Shown in pieces: positions 34,301 through 47,700 of a stretch of DNA of 64,000 nt. The DNA lies in contig NW_019775092.1 of NCBI RefSeq assembly GCF_001039355.2, positions 131,673 to 195,672 on the forward strand, written 5' to 3'. The notes beneath the pieces are model-generated. The model was not told where the DNA came from. It saw only the letters and a list, made by a program, of their open reading frames with translations, and ran no database searches. Source of the stretch: Lingula anatina (taxonomy: Eukaryota > Brachiopoda > Lingulata > Lingulida > Lingulidae). The translations under genes and the position numbers were made by a program. Within the stretch, counting starts at the first letter, position 1, and every line of letters starts with the position of its first letter.

Positions 34301-37109
34301 TAAGACATACCGCGAATAGAAAATAGAATTTAGAAAATAGACATTGCATGTGAATGAAGCCTAATTCAGGCACATCTCAGAGAAATGAAATAGAGTGATA
34401 TTTCAATGATAAAAATCATATCTGAGAGCAAATGAATTGTTAAGCTAAAATATAGAAATACATAAAATTATGCAGCCAATATAAAATGGAATGTAAAAAT
34501 TTTTAAAAAAATTGTTCAGGCAAACGTTCAGATTAGTTTAAACAGAAAACACTGAATAGTCACACATGCAAACAATCCTAACACGCAGTGAACACATCGT
34601 ACTGGTGCATGTCACAACACAACTTAATACGAAACAATTCAGGCAACACCTGAAAGCGTAAAGTGCCCACACATGCAAACAAAAAACAAACACGTGGTGT
34701 AAGAATCGTGCCCGTGCATGTCACAAGAGACCTGGTAGAAACTGAAGGAGTAGCGATACCTGAATGCACGGAGTCTAACTGGTCAGTACCTGCTGAGATT
34801 GGCAGATTGCACTTATCCGAGACACGTCTCCGCACGGGCCCCGCGCTGCTCGGTCGCGAGTTCTGCGGTGTTGACAGCATGGACTGAGGTGTGTGCGGTG
34901 TCGTTGGCGCGCTCTGTTTGGGCGTGCTGTTGGTGGGAGGGCTACGTGTGGGGGGTGTCAGCACGGGAAGGGGGTTGGGGACGCTCACTACTGGCTGTTT
35001 TAACTGGAGGGGAGAAGGAATCTGAAATGAATAAAGACTTGTTAAAAATAGTGGTTCTGGTATACTTTGACTGTACCATATATTAATTTTATGTATCTAC
35101 ATTCTGTTATCAACATAAAATCTAGATGACAAAATGATAGTTGCTGTGATGAAAAATTTATATGTTTTAAATTATTTAAAATTTCACTTCTTATAAATTT
35201 GTTAAGAACTAATATTATCAAAAACCCATTAAAATCATGACCAAAAGAAAAAATGACTTTAAAATTATTTTATATCTTTTTAGTTGATCTACACAGCTGC
35301 CAATTAAACATGATTTGTTACACTTTACAGATAAACAGTGATTATTAAAAAAAAAAAAACTTATATTCTCACACACACACACACACACACACACGTGCAT
35401 GTACGTACCGACTGAGGTGTAAGATTAAGTGCCATGCTGACGGGCAGCTCGTGTTTGCTGTCCACCTGAGGGGGTTGGAGGGGGGCCAGGGGGGGTGGCT
35501 GTTTGGGGGTCATGTGGAGATGCTGCATCATGGCCTGGAGACGCTCCCTTTCCTTGGCCAACTGGAACACAAAACAGTGGGGACATAGTAATATATGTGC
35601 ATATCAATAATTACTAGTTTTCATAATCCACTGCAATATAGATTTTTCGCTTGGTCAACTTAAACAGTTAGGTTAAAAGAAGCTTTTTGATGTTTAATTT
35701 ATGTCAGAGATACACAACTTTTCTAAGTACAAGTTAAACAGTTGTAAAGAAATGATACAGAAATATAACAGTGTGTATTATTTATTTGTACAAACAGTAC
35801 AAGCATATTTTGTATACAGATACAGGAAGATGTTAGATAGTGTTAAACAATTTGTCAACAATTACCCCGTTCACACTACGCTCAGTTATCCGGATAAGTT
35901 GCGAATTAGGTCACAATTCGAATAAATGCAGTAGTGTGAACGCAAGAGGATTTTGAAAATGCGCATTTTCAAAATCCTGCAAGCGAGGTGGATTTCTAAG
36001 CGCGATCCGGATAACTTACCGGAATCGACACCTGTACAGATCTTACTGCGCATCTGTGCATATAAATTGCTGATATCTATGAACGCTGGTTTATTACTTT
36101 AGCGATTGCACCAAACGTATTTGGCGGTCACCACTCACTACAACATGAGGAAACAAACTTATTTTGCCACCTTATACCTCTCAAGAATGCTGGAATGTCT
36201 TTTGAGTTGCATTTGTCGTCACAAATTTTTATTGATATTTTAAGATTTCCTGTGCGGCGCATGCGCGAGTGTTCAAAACAGGAAGTTTTACCTGAAATTT
36301 TCAACGTGGGATTCGGATTCGCTTAGCGAGTGTGAACGCAATACCGAATCAGATTCCTTACGAAAAATCCGAATTATAGAAATGCGCATTTTGGCAACTG
36401 TAGTGTGAACGGGGTAAATGTTTGGACCATACAGAACACACCTTGTTCACATTTCACTGGCCAACACATCCCATTTTGATATTCAGTTAGGTACTTAGTA
36501 CTTATTTCTAGATTCATAATTATTTAATTGAAAACCTTAAATAGATATGAACACTGCAGCAAAAATGGCAGATACTCCAAGCAAAAATGATCTTCTTTAT
36601 CTAAAATTTTCTAAAAATTATACTATCTATACCCTTCCCAAGCCCCTTTGGTGTATGTGGAATAAAAAAAAGCAACTGGAGATAATTAAAATTGGCAACA
36701 ATATAACTGTACTTAGAACTGGACGAGAATTTCCATCCCGCGACACCCAGTATATCCCATCATGCTAAACACGGATATGGCAGAACAGTAGAGCACACAC
36801 CGCGACAATAAGACTTGTCCAACTGTGTTTTTCCAGTCATTTGTTAACCCTAATGAATGAGTGGGTCTTATACACACTCACATCTGTACTGACAATGACC
36901 TAACTGTTGATGTGTACCAGATAAATGGATGGCCTTCACAAGTACACACAAACTAAACATTACAGAATGATAAGAAATAAAGGACCAATATCACTTTTGG
37001 AAGTGTAAAATCCTTCAAAATGAATTATTGAATTATCATGTTCACACATAATGTTTCAAATTTGTAAAAAAAATAGAGACATATAAAAATGTCTTTGGTA
37101 CTCCCCCCA

Positions 37110-37144
<35 letters not shown>

Positions 37145-38069
37145 AAAAGGTTACACCTGAGTGCATTATTTATGGGGAAAGTCTAGACATTTTTTGGCTG
37201 GCAGAACAATTGTAGCTGTAGACAATGTACCAGATGCATTTAAACACACAACAGCACACACAGACTTTAAATATATAATAACCTACTTATCATGCACTAG
37301 ATAATACTAACCTAGAGATAGGGGGTGAAAAAATTATGATACTAATCGAACTTAGTGTCAGTATACACTGACAAGAGAAATAATGGAACATTCAGAAATG
37401 GAATAAAGCCCAATAAAACTCTGTTGAATAAATCAGTAAATAATGAAATTATGTTATTCAATACATTAAAATGCATCTTCTTAGACATCAAACAAATTTA
37501 AATTCCACAAACAGAATATTTCCAATTTCTTTACCATCCTCGCCATTCATATTTACTCCTCTTAAATAATGCATATGTCTGCTGCTGGTATTTTTATTAT
37601 TTTTTTGACAACACAAAGATGTTTTCATGTCAACTGTGGCGCCAACACAACATCCCAGAGGTGTGTCAGGATGGTAGAACTACATGCACTGTCCCTGTTA
37701 GGCCTCTTAATGGCTAATAACGGACCAATGTGACTCAACTCTCCCTCGCCCTCACATTCACCGATAATGTCTGCCAAGAACGAGATAAACATTTCAAGAA
37801 ACATTAACGTTGTCTAAATGTCCATCAACAACAAAGGATGCAGTGTTTATTGTGAGTCTCTTCTTTGCTGCAACCTTTATAATGTCATCATTTTAAGAAA
37901 ATGCATAACAGAAAACTACCCTTCCTGTTTTCAGATACTGTTGATAAAAGGCACTCGAAAGATTTAAATTTATGGTAGGGGTTACTAGTAACTGGGTACA
38001 AATAATGGAAAATTGATGTTTTTGAAAATGTTTTATTTTAAAAAAAATATTCAGGCACAAATAAGGGTG

Positions 38070-38128
<59 letters not shown>

Positions 38129-41100
38129 CTGCCATCCTTTGTCATGCAAACAGTTCCATCTATTTTCCATTTTGATGATTATCTTTTAATGCTGTCATTG
38201 AGAGCAGGCTAATGTATGAAAATGAATGTTTATGTATTTTTTACATCACTTAACGGTCACATTCCTCCTATTCAAAATGACACAAACACATAATCAAATT
38301 TGTTAAATCCCAGATACCATCATCACACAAACTTATTCAGTGGCCCAGCTATATAGAAATATTAATCTTCATGCATGAATGAGAGTTCAACCATGCCTGT
38401 ACCCACACATGTGAGTATTGACAAACATCAAACAGCTTTTTCTATGACATCAAAAAGTTCAAAGGAGTTAAATGTCAATTTTTCAAATATTTATCTAAGT
38501 TCTTACAGAATTTATGTCTGAGGTTTTCAACATAATGTTTAATTTAATCAAGAGAGTAATAATCGAAATATATTGATTAATGCCTGTGTTATCAAGTGAT
38601 GTTGGAATGATAATTACAAATTTCAATGACACAAAGGAATCAACATACAAATATTTATATAAATAGTCATTTAAAAAGTTTATATCAAAATAATATTCCT
38701 GTTATTCATTTAAAAACAAACAATAATCCAATGTCACTCACTAAACACAAAACAAAACAAACAAACAAACAAACAAACAAACAAACAAATCACTCAGATC
38801 TGCTGTAAACTGATGTATGAAAAAAAAAAATGTACTAAAACTCATCTAAAATCTGTCTGCAAATGATATCATCTCCCAAGTCGCACAAACAAATGTGGGT
38901 CTCATGGCTAAACCTTAGTGCTTTCAGATTTCAATCAGTATAACCTTATATTGAGTGCATCTCCAGTTTTGATTATTATTCTTGAAGTCCTCTTAAATGT
39001 TACTGTGTCACATGACATCAGAAAGGCCAGACCACATGAGCCTGTTTACTGCAAATATATATGTTATGTTCTCAATAAAACTAGAACACCTGAAAACTGA
39101 ATAAATTGATAGAGAATAATGTTTACTACAAATATAATTATTTACATAATATAATAGATATGATATATATCTAATTCTTCTGCAATACTTTCATTAACAT
39201 ATCCAACACCTCTTAATGTATAGATGGATATTGCTATACTATCAACATCTGAATAACACGGAAAACTGAAGGAATTGCTAAAAAAAACTGCAAACAACAT
39301 ACACATATATTAGTGGCACCGAGTTGGAGAAGAAGATTTATCACAGTGACACTTGGTCAACTTTTGAGTTTGACGTTCAGAAACAACAGTAGGCATCTGT
39401 AGCAGGTTGAATTGTCTACTTCAGGCCTTATGCCTATTATGTACATCTACCGCGACACTCCAAAAGTACACATATAAGATGATTTATCGCTTTTTCATCC
39501 TGAATTACTGGGACTCTATTGCTCCATCCTATGAAGGACATAAAGGTCATGTAAATAGCTGTTGTAAAATCCACCCTAATGGATGCACAGTCAAGGCTAA
39601 CATTATTCAAAACCCTAACAAGTTGTACTTTATTTCATGTCAAATGATAAAGATTTCCTTACAATATCAAATGGCAATGGTACTGCATGAGACTTCTGCT
39701 GATAGATGGCGCTGTGGTGTGTTAAGGACAAGTACGTAAGAGTTGTTTAGTCTTTGCATCATGCTTTATAATTATGGTCAATTCATAGAGTATCTATATG
39801 CCATCCTGCTTTGGTGGTGTTTCAGCAAACACAAGCCTTTTAGTTTTACCAAATCCAAGATTTAGTTCATAAACAATCTTTATTTATATTGTCATGAACC
39901 AAGGGCCGCTGCCGCGGTTCTCAAAGCCGCCTCACATTTGTACAACTTTCGTTCATTTGGAAACCCTGAGTTTTTGTAAACATTTCATTTGTTTATTTTT
40001 CTGGGGAGCAAAGTTTCTTCCAGCAGTATGGAACTATCGGAAATGGAATTAAGCCCCATAAAACTCTGGAGAATAAATCAGTAAATAAGCGGCAATGTTT
40101 AGGTTTGCTCTCCGAGGAAATGCCACGGCATGTTTATAGCAAATGGAAGCGAGTTGCCGCTAGAAAATTCAATACACACACACTGCTAGGTAAATACAAT
40201 TACTGGCTTTGCCACGTTGTTTCTGCTGCAGTAAATACTCCATTTTTCCATCATCTATTTTCTAGCTTGGCTGATCAAAAGGAAAAAGAAAGAAGTAAAT
40301 ATTGGTGCAATTCTGTCTCAGATCTAATGATTATTGGTTAAGGCCAAGTCAACAAAGTTTTTCCTTCCATGAAACAATTCTTATCATTTTTTGTTTACGC
40401 ATCATTTTTACTTTATCTTAATTAAGTGCTTTAATTCCCTTCATCTTCACTTGTCAATTTACATTGTCCCTTCCATACATTTATGATCCACTATATTGTG
40501 TGAAACAGGGATAAAAAAGAACCTAACATTTTTGTCAAACCACAAATGCCCTTACACTACACACAATTTATATTGTGCTTTCAAAACCTTTCTGCTGTAC
40601 TGAGTCTAAATAAATAACACTTTGAAATGTATGGCCATTTTCAAGATTAATTGCGAGATGGCAAAATAAAAAGCGGTGTAGAAGTCTGCTCTCTGACATT
40701 TACTCAACTACTTCTGGGTCACACATAGAAAGCTAGCAACTTCCTCCCCTTTTAGTTCCACAATAATGACATTGCTGAACAACTGAACAAACAATAACAA
40801 CAGAAACACCGAGGGACTTGAAACATATTTTATGTACAACTTTTTTTCTACTCCAGACCTCTTATCATTAAATGCTTCACAAATCAACATGGAAATTATA
40901 TTTCATGTAACATTTGTTCCTCCTCCTACATAAAACATAATCAAAAACATTTTTTTTTCAAATGTTTTATGAATCATAAGCTAATTTTAGCCTCTATTTA
41001 AGGTATTTCTCTGCATCACTTATTTCTTACATTTGCATTTCAACACACATGAATAGTAAACAATATACATAAATAATTCATTGCAGCCTCTTATCAAGTC

Positions 41101-44100
41101 ATAATAGTAGATGGAATCTTGGACAAAGTTTACACACTGAATATAATTTGTACAAACTGTTGTGTTCTTAATATAATCACACTATTTATATCTGTAATAT
41201 GTAATTGGGGAGGGCCGGGTTTGGAGCCCCTGTCATCTTTTATTCAAAACTTCAATTAATACCACACTCCACAGTGTGTCTGGCCCTAGTACCTGTTCTG
41301 TGACATCAAGTACTCTGACTAACATTCCCATGTCCCCAAGCTTCAGCCCCTTATCTCTGTGAAGACAAGAGATGGCTATCACTCTCATTTCTCTATACAA
41401 CCACGATTAATCACCTATCTCAAGCTCTAAATACCGCCTTCTTTTAAACACCCCTCCCCCTTTCCTCTCCTGCAAGATTGATGCTTTTCTCCCCAGTTCT
41501 CACCCTCTGATAACAAGTGAGATGACATCTCCATAACTTTATATATACACAGATCCAGTAGCCCTTATCTCAATATCCCCTCATCTCCATTACTGTAATT
41601 ATACACCTGTGTGAGAGTTATTTACCTGACCTTAAACAAGGGGGTATATACACTTAATTACAGTCCGTGTTTCCTGTCAATGCTAACTAACGGCTCTCCC
41701 AGAAAACATCCCCGCCACTCCCAGAAAACATCCCCGTACATTCTGAAATGAGCATTTCACCATCTCTTAGTAATTTTTTGCCTTCTATTCAACAATTTTA
41801 TGTCTGATCTCATTATTTAGAACAAGAAGAGAGAATGCAACCAAAGGCATCTGATTCTAATCCTCCTGAACTAAATGAATAGGAATACTTCTGCAGAGAG
41901 ATTCAGAGGGTAAAAATCCTTTGTGATAATAAATATTGTGATATACTTATTCAGTTGCCTTCCAAACAGTAAAACCCTCCTACACTGATAAATAATTAAA
42001 TGGCCCTTTTATCAAACCAAATTTGTTTTTACTTTCACAAAAACAATTGTTCATTTGGTCCTTTGCAGAACCCCTTCTTTAAGATTTATTCAATCACTTA
42101 TAATTCACTTTAAAATATATTGCTTTATTAGGCTGAATGTACTTAGTCTTGTCAATACACTGTATGTGGCACAGTGTCTCTGCTGGTGGTGACATATTTA
42201 GGCAACAATTTACCTGAGGCACAAACTAAGACCCCATTCCCACAGATTTTAGATCGATCTATCCCTGTGGGGAGTCTCAGTAGATTACTGTCAGCTTAGC
42301 CGGCTTAAGTGTCTGTCCCGCCTACTAAAAGCTGTAAGGGGATGATTAGCTACCATGCGTGCTCGGCTGACATCAATTTAGCGTGAAACCCCCAGTGAGT
42401 TAGGTTGATCTAGATGGATCGATCTAAATCTATGGGAATACACTCTAACATCCACATCATAATGCTAAAGACAAATTCAATTTGCCAGGGGAAATGGAAA
42501 AAAAAATCAACACTTTGGTTAGTAAATTAGGTTTGAATTCTTTTCAAATATTATAAATTATATTTGGATAATGAGGTAATAAATTTAAAATGATAAGTCA
42601 ATAAAAAAAAAAATCTGAAAGCCTGAGATGGTAAGAAATTCTAAGAAACTTTGACTTTGTAAATTATAATGAAGTGCGCCATTTTTAAGGACTTCTATTT
42701 TTAAAAACTGTTTACCCCAATATGTTAATGTACAGAATAAAACTTTTTTTGATAAATAATAATAATTGTGTAAAGAATGGTCTTACACAAACTTAGGCTC
42801 TGTTCTCACAACTTTTAGATCGATCTATCACCGCGGGGAGTCTCACTAGATTACTGTCAGATAATCCCCCTTAAGNGACTTTTTTATTTTAAAATCTAAG
42901 TGAAAAAGCCTTATATTCCACAAAGATGCCGCATCATTCGCAGATCAATTATCCCTCTCCATACATTATCACACTCCATACGAACTTGCTGAGTTTGACG
43001 TTAACTTACAAACCAACAAAATTATCAACAAGTTTCTTAGTGGAGGTAATTATCACCTGAGAATAGCGGTCTACCTCCTAGAGTTTGCCAGTGGAGGTAA
43101 GACCACAGCAGGTGAGTTAAGTCACAGGTAAACTGCCAGTGTTCTCCCAACTAGAACTACTTTATCTTGGACACTGGCAATGTCACTCACGGCTGACAAA
43201 AAAAAAAATGCACTGCATGACACCTTTGGGGGGAATTATGATTTACAAACGGATCTGGTTCTAAACAGCTTACACCTAAAGGTGAATTTCAACTGAATAT
43301 AGACTAACTTTAAAATCTCCAGACTAGTTACTTTACCCTTGGATTTTTACATCATTGTCCCGTGCTCAAACCTCCAAAAGTATTTCTAATTCTATACAAT
43401 TTTGACAAATTAATATAGAAACAATTGATCAACTTTAATCAATTTTTCAACTGATTGGGCCGAAAGTTTAACTTGGGTATAATTCTTTTTTAAGCCAAAT
43501 TACACCACTCAAAATGTACCGAAATAAAATCATGTAAGTAATCAACATCAGAATTACAATAAAAAAAATAAATAAAAAAAAAATAATAATAATAAATAAA
43601 TAAAATATCAAAATAGGCCCAGGAAATGCCTTAATGCTGACATCCCTGTATGTAAGACAGGACCAAGCTACATGCAGCTACCATGCCCCAGTTCTATATT
43701 AAAGTTAATCAGAACATGTGATGTACCATGATGTACGCAACCAGACAACAATGAAAATTAATACATTTCATGATGCAGGAATATTTTGGTAATCTCCCAG
43801 ACATATTTTTTTACTTGGGAGTAAATATGTCTATCAACACCGGAACTGCTGTTGAAGAAGCTACCGTACCTTGCGTCTCATTTATCATTTGGTATATGAG
43901 ACATTTTATTACTGTTTCTATTTACATCTTAGTGAACTGTCTCATTTGAAGTTTTACTGTAGCATCCAGGTAGTGTTACCTCCCCACTCCCCCCTTTGAT
44001 CATTTGCTCTTAATATTTGATTACACACAAACTTTACTAATTGATAATAATTATGCAATTTCAGTGACTAAGATATTACTATGTAATCTATATTTATGAA

Positions 44101-47100
44101 CAACTTTAACATTGCCAAATGTATTTAAAGGGATAATAACTCTTTGTATGAGATCTATATTTCACAATAAAAACATTGTGAACAACTCATAGAAATATAA
44201 TATATTCTGTTTTACCCCAAAAACGGCAGTTTTAGCTGTTATTCTGATATCTGAGCTTGTCTTCAGACCACGTGACCTCCATTGATAGCTATACTCTGCT
44301 ATAATCTCTTAAGAGATTTTAACAAAAAACCAAACTTTTTAGAAAAAAACCAGGGACTAACTTTGAATGTAAAAATGGATTCATTAACTATTGGTAAGTA
44401 TGGGAAAATTGTTGTTTACTCCAGGAAAATTCATTTTTTGGCCAAAACGAAGAGTTATTATCCCTTTAAGCAAAAGTTCCATTCTGATTATTTTCCATTC
44501 AAGTGACAAACAAGTGCATAGAAGTCCTTCCTACTTGGAATCCTACATTTGAAAGTTCACTTAGCGTTTTACGTCATTTATTCCAACAAATTAATAAATG
44601 CATAAATATATGCACCATCGTCACCAAGATCACTTCGAGGAAGAACTACATTCACCCAGATTTTAAGACGTCACTGTAACATATCTTTTTCTTTGAATTT
44701 ATTTATCATCAATCTTCATTAAACATAAAGCATCCATATGCATCATCTTATTGTCTGTTTTCTGTAAGTCAGTAATTTATTTTTCATATGACCATAAATC
44801 TTGTCCGTGTTTTGTTATCTGTTTAGAATTCAAGTAGTTTTGCTCCCCAATTGTACGAAAAGTGCACTGATATTGAATCTGATTGTGAACAACACCAGGT
44901 AGAAGTCATCAGATCTCTTAGCTCAACTCTCACCTTTGTGTCAGTTGACGTGAAATATTACGTCATATTTTTGGCATTTTTTTTGCCACAATGACAGCTA
45001 GATTGACGTGCTAATTTTAAAGTTTCTAGTAATCAGTACCATGGGGCAAAAAGGTGAATTGAAAACAGTTGAGGTGTTAAAGCCATACTATATGTGTTAA
45101 ATACTGATAGAGAAAAAAAAAATAATAAAAATATTAAAATAAATAAAATCCTGGAAATTTTAGAGATTTCTCCTTAATTAGCAAGGTCCACCTTTTTAAT
45201 TTTGATGCTGTGAGTGAAATTCACTAGTTTCCATTACATCAGCACATCACAAATCAGAAACTTGGACTTCAGGAAAAAATTACTATATGAAGATCTATGA
45301 CACTTTTTGTAACATCTATAATATCAGGCCAGTTGAGTCAGTTGGAGAGCTAAAATTGTACCAAAAATGATTGTCTTGTCTTACATTGTATATTATAGTT
45401 ATAGACAGTTACCTGAATTTCTGTTCTCAACAATTACCTGTATTTCTGTTCTCAACAATTACCTGTATTTCTGTTATCAACAATTACCTGTATTTCTGTT
45501 CTCAACAATTACCTGTATTTCTGTTATCAATAATTACCTGTATTTCTGTTCTCAACAATTACCTGTATTTCTGTTATCAATAATTACCTGTATTTCTAGC
45601 TGACTGACGACCTGCATCTGGACTCTCGCCTGAGCTGTGCTTCTATCATCCAACTGATGTTCATTATTGATATGTCTGTAATAAAACAGTAACAATACAG
45701 TAACAATGTAATAACAGTTACAATACAGGAATAGTAACATCACTGTATAAGTAATGATACAGTCACAGTTACAATACAGTAACAGAAAAAAGTAACAGTA
45801 ACATCACTGTACAAGTAATGACACAGTAGAAGTAACAATACAGTAACAGAAACAATACAGTTACAGTAACAATACAGTACAATCTGGATTCTTATGTGCA
45901 CTGTTGAACTGCCTGTTTTAAAATCAGTACAATAGAGGAACATTACAGTATCATTACATAAAGTGGTAATATTTATTCCTACTACTGGATGTCACCAGGA
46001 CAGTGGGGGTACTGAACTGGATGGGACCACTTTGACAAATATTTACATGTAACTTCACTTTTTTATCTTCCTTTCACAAGTTCATCCCCTGCTGTTAAAT
46101 CTCAGATTTTAAGTTAACAAATTAGCCATATTCATCACGGTTGACCCTATTATATAATAATCAGGTTGATTAAGCCGTCTACCTCTCAAAGCAGTCCAGG
46201 TCAGATAAGTGTACTGCTCAATGTGAAAAGAACCTTATTGTGCTGCAAATAAAAAAATTAGTAACGGCAATAAAGCAGCATTCAAAGCCCAATGCTGGCC
46301 TTTGTTCTTGAAAAGATAAATCTCACAAACTGTCAACGAAATGCCAGTTGCCGACAAACAAACAATAAACATGCAATGTTACAAAAGAAGTCATTGATAG
46401 TTCCCTGATGGAAAGCTATAGAAAACATAGTGTCCTATCTACAAAGGAAGCAGTGAAAGCAACGCTTTATGTTCAGTAAATATTCAATCTCCATTAATTT
46501 TAGCTTGGTGCCTCTTTCGAGAGGAAAAATTTGCATCCAATAGTCCACTGGATGACCCCATAATCCACCAATCAGGACAAGGAATACAATAGGCCTTTTT
46601 TTACAAAGGAGACGAGCAAATAACCAGGACATTGACTTTGTAAACAGGTTCAACTGATTATAAAACTTCCAAAATAATAGAATCAATTGTTACATGATAG
46701 TGACTAAACTGGTTTTTGGCTTGTAAATGGATTTTTATGTGGCACACAAGTTAATGTTTTTTATTCAAATATTTCTGCATTAAATGAATTTTTTTTAAGC
46801 ATGCTTGATTGAAATTCTTTGTCAAGCATGGCTGTACTTCATTGCCTAAAGTTTAGGTTTCTTTTAAGGTTGACAAACTTCCAGAAAAAGTTTTCATTGG
46901 TTTTTGGACAGAAATACGAGTACTAATTACAAAATAAATAAATAAATAAATAAATAAATAAAAAGAATATACATTGCATTAAAATGGCCAAGTTTTGAAA
47001 ATCTTGCATATTTCTCTAACAAGTAGGGTTGGGGGGTAAAGTGATGATAATTTGAAACAACATTTGACAATGGCTTCACAGACTAAGATTAGCAAATTCT

Positions 47101-47666
47101 AATTTTTTTTAATTTCGAAAATAATGCATAATGAAGACTAGAAAATCTAATATTTCAGAATTAAATGATCTGTTATTTTGGATTCAATTATCTATTTTAC
47201 ATATGATAACACACTTTTAATGCATTGTAATCATTATGTATAAAAATGTTATTATACAATAGTTATTCATATGGTACAAAACAAGGTCATTGACCATTTC
47301 ACGGTTCTTTGACGTATCACACTGCCCACACCCGAGAATGGCCTTGTGGGAAAGATTTTAAGAATGCCGATGAATACCCCTCGATTACACAAGGTAAGTA
47401 GAGATTTTGACTGCAACGAGACTTTCTACATAACACCTGTCATTTGTACAGCTGGGGGGCAGCACGTTACACACATTTGTGGGAGATAATTAAGCGCAGT
47501 TAAATGGGTTCTCATTTTAAGTACTGAAACACTACTTTTTTATATGCTACAAATGTGAAAGTGGATAGAACTTCTCCACAATGCGCTATGACCCTTCAAT
47601 CGTGAAATAAGTCAATTCAGGGAATTCTTATTATTAAAAATAAAATTCTCAATTATTGCTACTCTC

Positions 47667-47700
<34 letters not shown>

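Larger units (their letters stand above)
35562..45587. other. FoxP intron 6 (10.0 kb)
   Basis: The largest intron. No nested gene recognised; open frames lack domains. It contains foldback elements, two Harbinger-like MITEs, a TTAA-flanked MITE, a 61-bp direct repeat pair and a splice-donor minisatellite (all listed). A segment around 41300-41720 is richer in TAATTA, GATTAATC and CTTATCT motifs than its surroundings and might be regulatory, but that is weak. Confidence 0.5.

Noticed and set aside
39703-39719. Second CTCF-like site (AGATGGCGCTGTGG)
   Set aside because: Partial match only and no positional logic; left out.
45405-45597. CRISPR-like array of 25-bp repeats
   Set aside because: Units are contiguous without spacers, in an animal gene intron; it is a minisatellite.
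47295-47610. Weak inverted similarity TTTCACGGTT...AATCGTGAAA
   Set aside because: Too short and imperfect to call a mobile element.
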